Source of the DNA: Polynucleobacter sp. MWH-CaK5
GTDB taxonomy: Bacteria; Pseudomonadota; Gammaproteobacteria; Burkholderiales; Burkholderiaceae
Direction of reading: 5' to 3'
Length of the DNA: 64,000 bases
Assembly: GCF_018687615.1 (NCBI RefSeq)
Contig: NZ_CP061299.1
Location: forward strand, 744,001 to 808,000
The translations under genes were made by a program, and so were the position numbers. The notes under the pieces were generated by a model. That model was not told where the DNA came from and searched no databases. It worked only from the letters and a program-made list of their open reading frames with translations. Every line of letters starts with the position of its first letter. Within the stretch, counting starts at the first letter, position 1. Below, in pieces: positions 25,249 to 34,681 of the stretch.

Positions 25249-26472
25249 ATGCAAGCAGTTAAAGCAGCCCTTATTGGGATAGATCCAGGCGGTAAACCTG
25301 ACTTTGCAGATAGTATGGCGGAGTTGGGACTTCTCGCATCCAGCGCTGGATCACAGCCAGTGATGACAATGATTGCCAAGCGATCAAAACCAGACCCAGC
25401 CCTTTACATGGGTTCGGGCAAAGCCACAGAACTAAGAGAGCAGATGGAGGCCAATGAGGTTGAATTGGCAATTTTTAATCATGCGCTTTCACCCGTTCAG
25501 CAACGTAATTTAGAACGTCACTTGCAATGCCATGTGATCGATCGAACTGGCTTGATTTTAGATATTTTTGCTCAAAGAGCTAAGAGCCATGTGGGTAAGA
25601 CCCAGGTGCAACTTGCGAATGTTCGTTATCAAGTATCCAGATTGGTCAAAGCTTGGAGTCACTTGGAGCGTCAAAAGGGTGGTATTGGTATGCGTGGCGG
25701 CCCTGGTGAGACGCAAATGGAATTAGACCGAAGGATGCTTGAAAACAAAGCCAAGCGTTTACAAGCTGAATTGGAAAAATTGCAAAAGCAGCAGGCAACC
25801 CAGCGCCGCTCCAGAGAAAAGGGCGGGGTATTTTCAGTATCTTTGGTTGGGTATACCAATGCTGGTAAATCTACTCTCTTCAATGCTTTGACCAAAGCTG
25901 GTACGTATGCCGCAGACCAATTATTTGCAACTTTAGATACCACCTCAAGAAGGGTTTATTTGCCTGAGATTGGTAATGCAGTGGTTTCTGATACGGTTGG
26001 ATTTATCCGAGATCTTCCTCACCAGTTGGTGGAGGCTTTTAGGGCAACCTTGGATGAAACCGTGAGAGCTGACTTGTTGCTGCACGTGGTTGATGCATCA
26101 AGTTTTGACCGCGAACAACAAATGATTGAAGTTGATAAGGTTTTGACTGAAATTGGTGCAAACGAAACCCCTCAGCTAGTTGTGGTTAATAAAATCGACC
26201 AAGTCCCTGCTCTAATGGAGAGAGGTCCTGTTATACGCTATGACAGAAATGGCAAGGTTGCAGCAATATACATATCTGCTAAAGAAGGCATTGGCTTGGA
26301 TTTACTCCGTCAAACATTGGCTGATTTAGCAAGGAACACTGATAGAATGAAGGCTCCTGTAGATGAGGTTCCTTCTGTTGCAGAATTAAGTTCACAGGCC
26401 CCAGTTAAACGCTGGGAATCGTTAGATGTTTTTCATACTCGTACAGGAATGTATTCTCCCTTCGATGCGTAA
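25249..26472 (+). CDS. hflX: Ribosome-associated GTPase HflX
   Basis: GTPase that splits or rescues stalled ribosomes, notably under heat stress. The 407 residues contain the N-terminal HflX domain (nucleotide-binding glycine-rich GPGETQMELDRR near residue 150), a coiled linker helix, then the G domain with GYTNAGKSTLFN, DTVGFI and NKID. It is coupled to hfq upstream and overlaps the hflK start by 8 bases. Confidence 0.95.
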   Translation: MQAVKAALIGIDPGGKPDFADSMAELGLLASSAGSQPVMTMIAKRSKPDPALYMGSGKATELREQMEANEVELAIFNHALSPVQQRNLERHLQCHVIDRTGLILDIFAQRAKSHVGKTQVQLANVRYQVSRLVKAWSHLERQKGGIGMRGGPGETQMELDRRMLENKAKRLQAELEKLQKQQATQRRSREKGGVFSVSLVGYTNAGKSTLFNALTKAGTYAADQLFATLDTTSRRVYLPEIGNAVVSDTVGFIRDLPHQLVEAFRATLDETVRADLLLHVVDASSFDREQQMIEVDKVLTEIGANETPQLVVVNKIDQVPALMERGPVIRYDRNGKVAAIYISAKEGIGLDLLRQTLADLARNTDRMKAPVDEVPSVAELSSQAPVKRWESLDVFHTRTGMYSPFDA

Positions 26473-27802
26473 ATTACTACAAATATTCTCTGTTAATGAT
26501 CCCGGTTGGGGCAATAACCATCAGTCAGGCCCAGATCGTGGCCGTGATGAAAAAGACGCGACTCCACCTCGTCAAGAGGAAAGACCTCGTCAACCTCAAA
26601 AACAAGATGGCCCGCCTGATTTAGATCAGTTGTGGACAGACTTCAATAACCGTTTGAATAATTTATTCAAAGGTAAAGGTCAAGGCGGCGGTAATAATCA
26701 GCCACCATCATCCAGGGGTACTGGCGGTGATGGCATGAAGTCAGGCATTGGTGCTGGAGTTGTGGTTTTAGTCGCAGTGGTTGTTTGGGTATTTAGCGGC
26801 TTCTTTATGATTCAAGAAGGTCAGACTGGCGTGGTTTTACAGTTTGGTAAATACAGTTATACAACCCGTCCTGGTATCAACTGGCGCATGCCTTGGCCTA
26901 TTCAAACTCATGAAGTGGTGAACCTGTCATCCATTCGTTCAGTTGAGGTGGGTAGAGCTAATTTGATCAAAGCATCAAATCTCAAAGATTCTTCAATGTT
27001 GACTGAAGACGAAAACATCATTGATGTGAAGTTTGCTGTTCAATACCGTTTGAAAGATGCTTCTGAGTATTTGTTCAACAACAAAGATCCAGATGCTGCC
27101 GTTGTTCAATCTGCTGAAACTGCTGTCCGTGAGATTGTTGGTAAAAGCAAGATGGACAATGTCTTGTATGAGAACCGCGAAAAGCTCGCGATTGATTTGA
27201 ATGCATCTATCCAGAAAATTTTAGATAGCTACAAAGCTGGTATTTTTGTTACCAGCGTGACTGTACAAAACGTACAACCTCCAGAGCAAGTTCAAGCAGC
27301 ATTTGATGATGCTGTGAAGGCAGGTCAGGACCGTGAGCGTTTGAAAAACGAAGGTCAGGCATACGCTAACGACATCATTCCTAAGGCTCGTGGTGCAGCA
27401 GATCGCTTGATGCAAGAAGCCGAAGGTTATAAGGCCAAAGTGACTGCGACAGCAGAAGGTGATGCAACTCGTTTCAAGTTGATTCAAGTTGAATACGCTA
27501 AAGCTCCTCAGGTCACTCGTGAGCGCATGTACATTGATGCTATGCAAGAGATTTATAACAACGTGACAAAGGTCATGGTTGATCAGCGCTCAAGCAATGG
27601 TTCTTTGTTGTATTTGCCGTTGGATAAGTTGATTCAGCAAGTGGGCCCAAGCACTGGCCCAACGCCATTGCAGACTTCAAACACCATGGCGAATACACCT
27701 GCCAATACTTCATCTCCTAACCCTAACTCACCAATTGTGAATCCTGCAGCAGTTCCTGCTGAAAGAAGAGATACATCTGGTTTGAGAAGCCGTGAACGAT
27801 AG
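26465..27802 (+). CDS. hflK: FtsH protease modulator subunit HflK
   Basis: Inner-membrane SPFH/band-7 protein that forms the HflKC cage around FtsH. I take the ATG at 26465 (445 residues), which overlaps the hflX stop and starts the conserved NDPGWGN segment, over a further-upstream in-frame start at 26426. The N-terminal cytoplasmic stretch is rich in Gly, Asn, Pro and Gln. One membrane span lies near residues 85-107, then the band-7 domain (EGQTGVVLQFGKY) and a coiled region. The C-terminus has a Pro/Asn/Thr-rich tail. hflC follows 12 bases later with a GGAG ribosome site. Confidence 0.94.
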   Translation: MRKLLQIFSVNDPGWGNNHQSGPDRGRDEKDATPPRQEERPRQPQKQDGPPDLDQLWTDFNNRLNNLFKGKGQGGGNNQPPSSRGTGGDGMKSGIGAGVVVLVAVVVWVFSGFFMIQEGQTGVVLQFGKYSYTTRPGINWRMPWPIQTHEVVNLSSIRSVEVGRANLIKASNLKDSSMLTEDENIIDVKFAVQYRLKDASEYLFNNKDPDAAVVQSAETAVREIVGKSKMDNVLYENREKLAIDLNASIQKILDSYKAGIFVTSVTVQNVQPPEQVQAAFDDAVKAGQDRERLKNEGQAYANDIIPKARGAADRLMQEAEGYKAKVTATAEGDATRFKLIQVEYAKAPQVTRERMYIDAMQEIYNNVTKVMVDQRSSNGSLLYLPLDKLIQQVGPSTGPTPLQTSNTMANTPANTSSPNPNSPIVNPAAVPAERRDTSGLRSRER

Positions 27803-27814
27803 GAGATAAACAGA

Positions 27815-28717
27815 ATGATGAATCGAATTTTCCCAATTGTTGCTGGCTTGTTCATTTTGATCGGCCTTTTATCCTCGACTATATTTATTGTTGATCAACG
27901 TCAGTACGCCGCAGTTTTCGCCTTCGGAGAACTAAAGCGCGTGGTTGAAGAGCCTGGCTTGCAATTTAAATTACCGCCGCCATTCCAGAGTGTGCAATTC
28001 TTTGAACGCCGCATTTTGACTATTGACACTCCAGATGCAGAGCGTTTTATCACTGCTGAAAAGAAAAACTTACTGGTTGACTCTTTTGTGAAGTGGCGCA
28101 TTGTTGAGCCACGTAAATTCTTTATCAGTTTTAGAGGCGATGAGCGCATGGCTCAAGACCGTTTGAATCAGTTGGTTAAGTCAGCCTTGAACGAGGAGTT
28201 CACCAAGCGCACAGTTCGTGAATTGATCTCTGAGCAGCGTGAGCAGGTCATGCAGAATATTCGTAAGAAGGTTGCTGAAGAAGCCGCTGATATTGGTATT
28301 GAGATTGTTGATGTGCGTTTAAAGCGAATTGACCTATTGGCAGAGATCAGTGAATCTGTATTCCGCCGAATGGAAGCAGAGCGCAAGCGTGTGGCCAATG
28401 AACTTCGTTCAACAGGTTCTGCTGAGTCTGAAAAGATCCGAGCTGATGCTGAGCGCCAACGCGACATCATTCTTTCAAGAGCCTACCGTGATGCTCAAAA
28501 AATCAAGGGTCAGGGCGATGCAAGAGCCACTGCTTTATATGGTGAAGCATTTAACCGCGATCCTCAATTTGCTCAATTTTATAGAAGTCTTGAAGCCTAT
28601 CGCAGTAGCTTTAAAACCAAGCAAGACTTGATGGTCATGGATCCAAGCTCTGAGTTTTTAAAATTCATGAAGGGTAGCAGACCACAATCTTCAAATTCTA
28701 ATGCGGCGGCCAAGTAA
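27815..28717 (+). CDS. hflC: FtsH protease modulator subunit HflC
   Basis: Partner of HflK. The 300 residues have an N-terminal membrane span (about 6-26) followed by the band-7/SPFH domain, starting VDQRQYAAVFAFGELK, and the coiled-coil stretch rich in R, E and A (ERKRVANELRSTGSAESEKIRADAERQ in part). The stop overlaps the hisZ ATG (TAATG). The small DUF2065 gene often found after hflC in Burkholderiales is absent. Confidence 0.95.
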   Translation: MMNRIFPIVAGLFILIGLLSSTIFIVDQRQYAAVFAFGELKRVVEEPGLQFKLPPPFQSVQFFERRILTIDTPDAERFITAEKKNLLVDSFVKWRIVEPRKFFISFRGDERMAQDRLNQLVKSALNEEFTKRTVRELISEQREQVMQNIRKKVAEEAADIGIEIVDVRLKRIDLLAEISESVFRRMEAERKRVANELRSTGSAESEKIRADAERQRDIILSRAYRDAQKIKGQGDARATALYGEAFNRDPQFAQFYRSLEAYRSSFKTKQDLMVMDPSSEFLKFMKGSRPQSSNSNAAAK

Positions 28718-29883
28718 TGAATCGCTGGTTATTACCTGAAAATATTGCGGACATCTTGCCTTCTGAGGCAAGAAAGATTGAAGATTTACGCCGAATTCTA
28801 TTGGATCGTTTTCAGGCCTACGGCTATGAATTGGTCATGCCTCCGATGTTGGAGTATTTGGATTCATTACTGACTGGTTCAGGGCAAGATTTGAATCTGA
28901 AAACCTTTAAATTGGTTGATCAGATTTCAGGCAGAACCTTGGGCTTGCGTGCAGACATGACCCCTCAGGTTGCCAGAATCGATGCACACCTTCTCAATCG
29001 CCAAGGGGTTACTCGCCTTTGCTACGCTGGATCAATTCTTCACACCCGAGCTGCTGCTGGCTCAAGTTCTAGAGAGCAGTTGCAATTAGGTGCAGAGATT
29101 TACGGTCATTCTGGTTGGGAAGCCGATCTTGAAATCCAGGCTTTATTAAATGACGTCCTTAATTTGAGTCAGGTTGGTGAAATCACCCTAGACATGTCTC
29201 ACGCCGGTCTTTTGACAGCCATTTTGGGTGATTTTTCACCGAAACCAGAGTCTTTAGAAGCTCTTTACTCTGCATTACAGACCAAAGATTTGCCTTGTTT
29301 GAACGAGGTGCTATTGGATTGGCCATCTGAGGTTAAATCAGCGGTTTTGGCCTTGGCCAATCTGAGCGGTTCGCCTAAAAAGGTCTTGGATCAGGCTCGT
29401 CAAAATTTACCTAAAACAGCTTCTGTAAAAGCTGCTTTGGATGAGTTAGAGCGTCTTTGTGCGGCCGTGGCAGAGTTGCCAAACAGCCCAAAACTGAACT
29501 TGGATCTTTCAGATTTGAAGGGTTACCAATATCACAGCGGTGTGATGTTTGCGGCTTATGTTGAAGGTTTGCCAGTCGCTATCGCCCGTGGTGGTCGTTA
29601 TGACATGGTAGGCAAGGCTTTTGGTCGCTCACGTCCTGCCACAGGTTTTTCATTAGATATCATGACGTTAGCTCGTATTTCTAAGAAAGACTCTAGAAAA
29701 ACTGCCATCCTAGCCCCTTGGTCCAATGATTCAACATTGAGTCAAGAGATCGCTCAATTGCGCTCTCAGGGTCAAGTTGTGATTCAGTTATTGCCTGGTC
29801 ACGAGCAAGATGGCGATGAATTTCATTGCGATCGAGAGTTAGTGAATCAAAAAGGTGCATGGGTCATTAAGACAAGAGCGTAA
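28717..29883 (+). CDS. hisZ: ATP phosphoribosyltransferase regulatory subunit HisZ
   Basis: Catalytically inactive HisS paralog that activates the short form of HisG in the first step of histidine synthesis. The 388 residues start MNRWLLPENIADILPSEARK and keep synthetase-like motifs (LRADMTPQVARIDAH in place of motif 2, ARGGRYD) while lacking the anticodon-binding domain. It is coupled to hflC, an order common in Burkholderiales. It predicts a short-form HisG elsewhere in this genome. Confidence 0.93.
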   Translation: MNRWLLPENIADILPSEARKIEDLRRILLDRFQAYGYELVMPPMLEYLDSLLTGSGQDLNLKTFKLVDQISGRTLGLRADMTPQVARIDAHLLNRQGVTRLCYAGSILHTRAAAGSSSREQLQLGAEIYGHSGWEADLEIQALLNDVLNLSQVGEITLDMSHAGLLTAILGDFSPKPESLEALYSALQTKDLPCLNEVLLDWPSEVKSAVLALANLSGSPKKVLDQARQNLPKTASVKAALDELERLCAAVAELPNSPKLNLDLSDLKGYQYHSGVMFAAYVEGLPVAIARGGRYDMVGKAFGRSRPATGFSLDIMTLARISKKDSRKTAILAPWSNDSTLSQEIAQLRSQGQVVIQLLPGHEQDGDEFHCDRELVNQKGAWVIKTRA

Positions 29884-29927
29884 AATGCTCGTTTGCACAA
29901 TTTCTAATTAATTTTTACTTGGTTCCT

Positions 29928-31274
29928 ATGTCTGTACAGAAATCTAGCGGTAAATCCGGTCGTAACGTTGTTGTGATTGGCACCCAATGGGGTGATGAGG
30001 GTAAAGGTAAGATTGTTGACTGGTTAACGGATCATGCTGAAGGCGTGGTTCGCTTCCAAGGTGGTCACAATGCTGGTCATACCTTGATCATCAATGGTCA
30101 AAAAACCATTTTGCGTTTAATTCCATCTGGAATCATGCGTCCGGGCGTGACTTGCTACATCGGTAACGGTGTGGTTTTGTCTCCTGAAGCTCTGTTTAAA
30201 GAAATTGGTGAGCTTGAGGCTGCTGGCGTTGATGTCCGCTCACGTTTGAAGATTTCTGAGGCAACTACCTTAATTTTGCCGTACCACGTGGCGATTGATC
30301 ATGCGCGTGAAGCTAAGCGCGGTAATGCAAAGATTGGTACAACTGGCCGCGGCATTGGTCCAGCTTATGAGGATAAAGTGGCTCGCCGCGCCCTCAGAGT
30401 TCAAGACCTATTCTTCCCAGAGTCTTTCGCTGAAAAATTAAAAGAAAACCTCGAATATCACAATTTCGTATTAACTCAGTACTTCAAGGCTCCTGCCTTG
30501 GACTTTGCTGAAGTTAGAGACAGCATGTTGAGTTACGCTGATCAGTTGCGCCCATTGGTGGCTGATGTTTCAAGCGACTTGGATGCGGTTCAAAAAGCCG
30601 GTAAAAACCTATTATTTGAAGGTGCGCAGGGCGCATTGTTGGATATCGACCACGGTACTTACCCATTTGTGACATCTTCAAACTGTGTGGCTGGTAATGC
30701 GGCTGCTGGTTCTGGTGTTGGCCCAGGAAGCTTGCATTATGTGCTTGGTATTACTAAAGCTTATTGCACACGCGTAGGTTCAGGTCCTTTCCCAAGCGAA
30801 CTTTACGATCACGCCAATCCTAAGGCTCAAGACCCAATTGGTCTGCGTTTGGCTGAAGTTGGCAAAGAATTTGGCTCTGTGACTGGCCGTCCTCGCAGAA
30901 CTGGTTGGTTAGATGCTGCAGCATTGAAGCGTTCTATCCAGATCAGTGGTGTGACAGGCCTTTGCATGACAAAACTAGACGTTCTAGATGGTCTTAAAGA
31001 GCTACGTTTGTGCGTTGGCTACAAGTTGGATGGTAAAACTTTGGACGTTCTGCCACGTGGTTCTGATGCGGTTGCTAGATGTGAGCCAATTTATGAGACT
31101 TTCCCGGGTTGGTCTGAGACAACCGTGGGCATCCAAAAGTGGGATGAATTACCAAAAGCAGCTCAAACTTACCTAAAGAGAGTTGAAGAAGTGGCCTGTG
31201 TTCCTATTGCCATGGTTTCAACAGGTCCAGACCGGAATGAAACGATCTTGCTTCAACACCCATTTGAGGCTTGA
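29928..31274 (+). CDS. purA: Adenylosuccinate synthetase
   Basis: Joins IMP and aspartate using GTP in AMP synthesis. I use the ATG at 29928 (448 residues); a TTG at 29919 is also in frame and gives 451. Motifs are the P-loop-like GTQWGDEGKGK with the catalytic aspartate, the GHNAGHT histidine loop, GTTGRGIGPAYEDK, and the C-terminal GPDRNET base-recognition motif. It ends the hfq-to-purA run, with a strong terminator 22 bases after the stop. Confidence 0.96.
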   Translation: MSVQKSSGKSGRNVVVIGTQWGDEGKGKIVDWLTDHAEGVVRFQGGHNAGHTLIINGQKTILRLIPSGIMRPGVTCYIGNGVVLSPEALFKEIGELEAAGVDVRSRLKISEATTLILPYHVAIDHAREAKRGNAKIGTTGRGIGPAYEDKVARRALRVQDLFFPESFAEKLKENLEYHNFVLTQYFKAPALDFAEVRDSMLSYADQLRPLVADVSSDLDAVQKAGKNLLFEGAQGALLDIDHGTYPFVTSSNCVAGNAAAGSGVGPGSLHYVLGITKAYCTRVGSGPFPSELYDHANPKAQDPIGLRLAEVGKEFGSVTGRPRRTGWLDAAALKRSIQISGVTGLCMTKLDVLDGLKELRLCVGYKLDGKTLDVLPRGSDAVARCEPIYETFPGWSETTVGIQKWDELPKAAQTYLKRVEEVACVPIAMVSTGPDRNETILLQHPFEA

Positions 31275-31295
31275 TCAGCAAATCGGCATCCAGAC

Positions 31296-31321
31296 AAAAC
31301 GGCGCTTAAGGCGCCGTTTTT
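31296..31321 (+). terminator. Intrinsic terminator after purA
   Basis: AAAACGGCGC (31296-31305), a TTAAG loop and GCGCCGTTTT (31311-31320) form a perfect 10-bp stem ending in a run of Ts. Confidence 0.93.
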
Positions 31322-31398
31322 CTTTGCTGATAAAAGAATTTCTACGGTAGTTTTGATAAATTATTATGAAATGACACATTCTTATAAGACAATGGGGT

Positions 31399-33876
31399 AT
31401 GACTAAAAAAAGTACTAAAGGGACATTGGCTCTATCTGAGTCAAAGGCAAAAAATCTCCCAGAAAAGCAAGGCACGGTGCAAGGCCACCGAGATGGATTT
31501 GGATTTGTTATTCCTGATGATGGTGGTGAGGATATCTTTTTAAATGAGCGCGAAATGTCGCGTGTCATGCATCACGATAAAGTGATCGTGAGAGTATCTG
31601 GGGTTGATCGACGCGGTCGCCCAGAGGGTCAAATCAGCGAAGTGCTCATGCATGCCAATCAATTTGTGATTGGTCGTTTATTGAATGAAAACGGTGTTTT
31701 GATTTGTGCGCCTGAAGATAAAAGAATTGGTCACGATATTCTGATTCCACCCAAAGGGCAGGGCAGCGCCAAATTGGGTCAAGTTGTTTCTGTTGAGATC
31801 ATTGATTATCCAGATAGTTATCGCCAAGCGGTTGGTCGAGTGGTTGAGGTCCTCGGTGAGATTGATGACCCTGGCATGGAAATTGAAATCGCTGTGCGCA
31901 AGTACGGTGTGCCTCATTTATTTTCTCCAGCTGCTGCCAAAGAAGCAGAGGCATTGCCTGATGAAATAAGAGATGAAGATCTAGAGGGTCGCATTGATCT
32001 TCGGGATATTCCTCTGGTCACGATTGACGGTGAAGATGCCCGTGACTTTGATGATGCTGTTTACTGTGAGCCTGTGACATGGGGTAAAGAGAAAGCATGG
32101 CGCTTGATTGTTGCAATCGCCGACGTTTCTCACTATGTCAAACCAGGTCATCCGCTAGATACCGACGCTATCAGTCGTGCCACATCTGTTTACTTCCCGC
32201 GCAGAGTCATACCAATGCTGCCGGAAAAGATATCGAATGGTCTGTGCTCGCTAAAGCCTGAAGTTGATCGCTTGTGCATGGTTTGTGATGCGGTGATTGA
32301 TGTTCATGGTGAAGTGCAGGCTTATCAATTCTACCCAGCGGTGATGCACTCAGCACAGCGCTTCACTTACAACACGGTATGGGAAATTTTAAGTAATTCA
32401 AATGGCCCGGAAGCGGCAAGATTCAAGCACCTTAAAAAGAATCTTGATCGCCTATACAGTCTTTATAAAGTTTTGCGCGCTGCAAGAGATAAGCGCGGTG
32501 CGATTGATTTTGAGACGACTGAAACTCAAATCATCAGTAATGCCTTGGGCAAGATTGAACGCATTGAGCCAAGAGTTCGTAATGAGGCTCATCGAATCAT
32601 TGAAGAGTGCATGTTGTCAGCCAACGTCTGTGCTGCAGACTTCTTAGATAAAAATGGCCATGCCTCATTGTTCCGTGTGCATGCTGAACCATCTGTTGAA
32701 AAGCTATTAACGCTCAAGCAAGTATTGAGAACGGCTGGTTTAAATTTGGGTGGCTCTGATAAGCCAAGACCTAAAGACTTTGCTAAATTGATTGAAGAGA
32801 TCAAGCCTAGACCTGATGCGAGCATGCTTCAGTCCGTGGTATTGAGATCAATGCAACAGGCGGTGTACCAACCAGATAACTATGGTCACTTTGGTTTGGC
32901 ATATCCAGCCTATGCTCACTTCACCAGCCCAATTCGCCGTTATCCAGACTTATTGGTTCATCGCGCCATCAAAGCTATTTTGGCGAAGAAAACTTATTCA
33001 CCAAGCATTCCGTCGGACGTGGTCTTGAACTTGGCCATGCCTAAGAGCGGCCCTGGTCGAGTCAATGCCGCCAATGCCAAGAAGTCTCATGAAGAAGGTA
33101 AGTTAAAACCGGCGGCTAAAACAGCTCGTGGTTCCAAAGCTAAGCAAGAGGCATCAACTGCTATGGCAGCATGGGCTCAACTCGGAGTTCACTGCTCTTC
33201 AAATGAGCGTCGAGCAGATGAAGCTTCACGAGATGTTGAGGCATGGTTGAAGTGTTACTACATGCGTGACCATCTTGGTCAAGAGTATGCTGGCACGATC
33301 ACTGGTGTTGCAACGTTTGGCCTATTTGTTCAATTGGAAAGCTTGTTTGTTGAAGGCATGATCCACATCAGTGAACTTGGCGGTGATTACTACCAATACG
33401 ATGAGGCCAGACAAGAGTTGCGTGGTGAACGTACCGGCATTCGTTACAGACTAACTGATCGCGTTCATGTTTTGGTCAGTCGAGTTGATTTGGATGCTAG
33501 AAGAATTGAGTTCAGTTTGGTCAAGCCAAACAGTGATAGAAATGGTATTGCTGGCGTTGGGGCAAGTGATCGTTTCTCAAAGGTTGATCAAGGTCGAGGT
33601 AACAAAACTGGCCGACATCCTGGAGCAAAAAAATCGTCAGGAAGATCTCACTCTAGTTCAAGATCCAATCCAAGCTCAAGCGCTGCTAGCGCTGGCGTAA
33701 GAAGTTCTCGAGGAGCTTCTGCAGAGGCTGCTGGTGGTTTATCATCGCCACCTACTAAATCAGCAGGCGCAGCCAAGAAGAAAACCACTGCAGCCAAGGC
33801 TGGTAAAAAACCCAAAAAAGCAAGCAATGCCAAATCAAAAGGGCATGAGTTAAGTGTTCGTAAAGGTCGTCGTTAA
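31399..33876 (+). CDS. rnr: Ribonuclease R
   Basis: Processive 3'-5' exoribonuclease that degrades structured RNA and takes part in rRNA quality control and trans-translation. The 825 residues show cold-shock domains (DGFGFVIPDDGGEDIFL), the RNB catalytic domain with acidic site DARDFDDAV (about 213-221), then an S1 domain (EYAGTITGVATFGLFVQL). Between RNB and S1 lies a K/A/S-rich insert (about 555-590). After S1 comes a long basic, low-complexity tail of roughly 115 residues rich in S, G, A and K. Its stop overlaps the rlmB start (TAATG). Confidence 0.95.
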   Translation: MTKKSTKGTLALSESKAKNLPEKQGTVQGHRDGFGFVIPDDGGEDIFLNEREMSRVMHHDKVIVRVSGVDRRGRPEGQISEVLMHANQFVIGRLLNENGVLICAPEDKRIGHDILIPPKGQGSAKLGQVVSVEIIDYPDSYRQAVGRVVEVLGEIDDPGMEIEIAVRKYGVPHLFSPAAAKEAEALPDEIRDEDLEGRIDLRDIPLVTIDGEDARDFDDAVYCEPVTWGKEKAWRLIVAIADVSHYVKPGHPLDTDAISRATSVYFPRRVIPMLPEKISNGLCSLKPEVDRLCMVCDAVIDVHGEVQAYQFYPAVMHSAQRFTYNTVWEILSNSNGPEAARFKHLKKNLDRLYSLYKVLRAARDKRGAIDFETTETQIISNALGKIERIEPRVRNEAHRIIEECMLSANVCAADFLDKNGHASLFRVHAEPSVEKLLTLKQVLRTAGLNLGGSDKPRPKDFAKLIEEIKPRPDASMLQSVVLRSMQQAVYQPDNYGHFGLAYPAYAHFTSPIRRYPDLLVHRAIKAILAKKTYSPSIPSDVVLNLAMPKSGPGRVNAANAKKSHEEGKLKPAAKTARGSKAKQEASTAMAAWAQLGVHCSSNERRADEASRDVEAWLKCYYMRDHLGQEYAGTITGVATFGLFVQLESLFVEGMIHISELGGDYYQYDEARQELRGERTGIRYRLTDRVHVLVSRVDLDARRIEFSLVKPNSDRNGIAGVGASDRFSKVDQGRGNKTGRHPGAKKSSGRSHSSSRSNPSSSAASAGVRSSRGASAEAAGGLSSPPTKSAGAAKKKTTAAKAGKKPKKASNAKSKGHELSVRKGRR

Positions 33877-34670
33877 TGTCAGATAGAGATTCAAAAAAAG
33901 ACCAATCGCCAAGACAACATGGTGGTGATGGTAAGCAAATGATTTTAGGTTTTCATGCCGTGATTGCAAGATTGCGTCAAGATCCTGAGTCATTGAGAAC
34001 AGTTTATGTTGATCCTGCAAGACGTGATCGCAGAATGCAAGACTTCATTAAATCTGCTGAACCGATTTTAGGTAGACGTTTGCATCAGGCTGATACAGAA
34101 CGTTTGAGAACTTTGGCAGGCAATGATCGACACCAAGGAGTGGTAGCCTTTGCCGATACCATTTCTAAAGTTCAAACTTTGGATGAGCTATTGGATGCTC
34201 TGAGTGGCCCAGCACTGTTATTGATTTTGGATGGCGTGACTGATCCTCATAATCTTGGAGCATGTCTTCGAGTGGCGGATGGTGCAGGCGTTGATGCTGT
34301 GATCGTGCCTAAAGATCGCTCCGCGCATTTGAATGCTACCGTGAGTAAAGTTGCCAGCGGTGCTGCTGAGACCATGCCTTTGATTGCTGTTACTAATTTG
34401 GCTAGAACCATGCGTGAGCTTCAAGAGGCTGGAGTTTGGCTAATCGGAACAGATGATCAAACTGAAAAAACACTCTATGACATGGATTTCACAGGCCCAG
34501 TAGCTTTGGTGATGGGTGCTGAAGGTGAAGGCATGAGAAGGTTGACCAGAGAAACTTGTGATGCACTTGTCAAAATCCCGATGATGGGTGGCGTGGAGAG
34601 TTTGAACGTCTCCGTTGCCAGTGGGGTTGCTTTGTATGAAGCACGTCGACAGAGAATGCTAAAAGCTTAA
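33876..34670 (+). CDS. rlmB: 23S rRNA (guanosine-2251-2'-O)-methyltransferase RlmB
   Basis: SpoU-family knotted methyltransferase that modifies G2251 of the ribosomal P loop. The 264 residues have the N-terminal substrate-binding domain (GFHAVIARLRQDPESL) and three SpoU motifs: LDGVTDPHNLGACLRVA, VMGAEGEGMRRLT and IPMMGGVESLNVSVA. It is coupled to rnr, the same order as in E. coli. It converges on tal with only 11 bases between stops and no hairpin terminator in the gap. Confidence 0.96.
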   Translation: MSDRDSKKDQSPRQHGGDGKQMILGFHAVIARLRQDPESLRTVYVDPARRDRRMQDFIKSAEPILGRRLHQADTERLRTLAGNDRHQGVVAFADTISKVQTLDELLDALSGPALLLILDGVTDPHNLGACLRVADGAGVDAVIVPKDRSAHLNATVSKVASGAAETMPLIAVTNLARTMRELQEAGVWLIGTDDQTEKTLYDMDFTGPVALVMGAEGEGMRRLTRETCDALVKIPMMGGVESLNVSVASGVALYEARRQRMLKA

Positions 34671-34681
34671 AACTTCATCGT

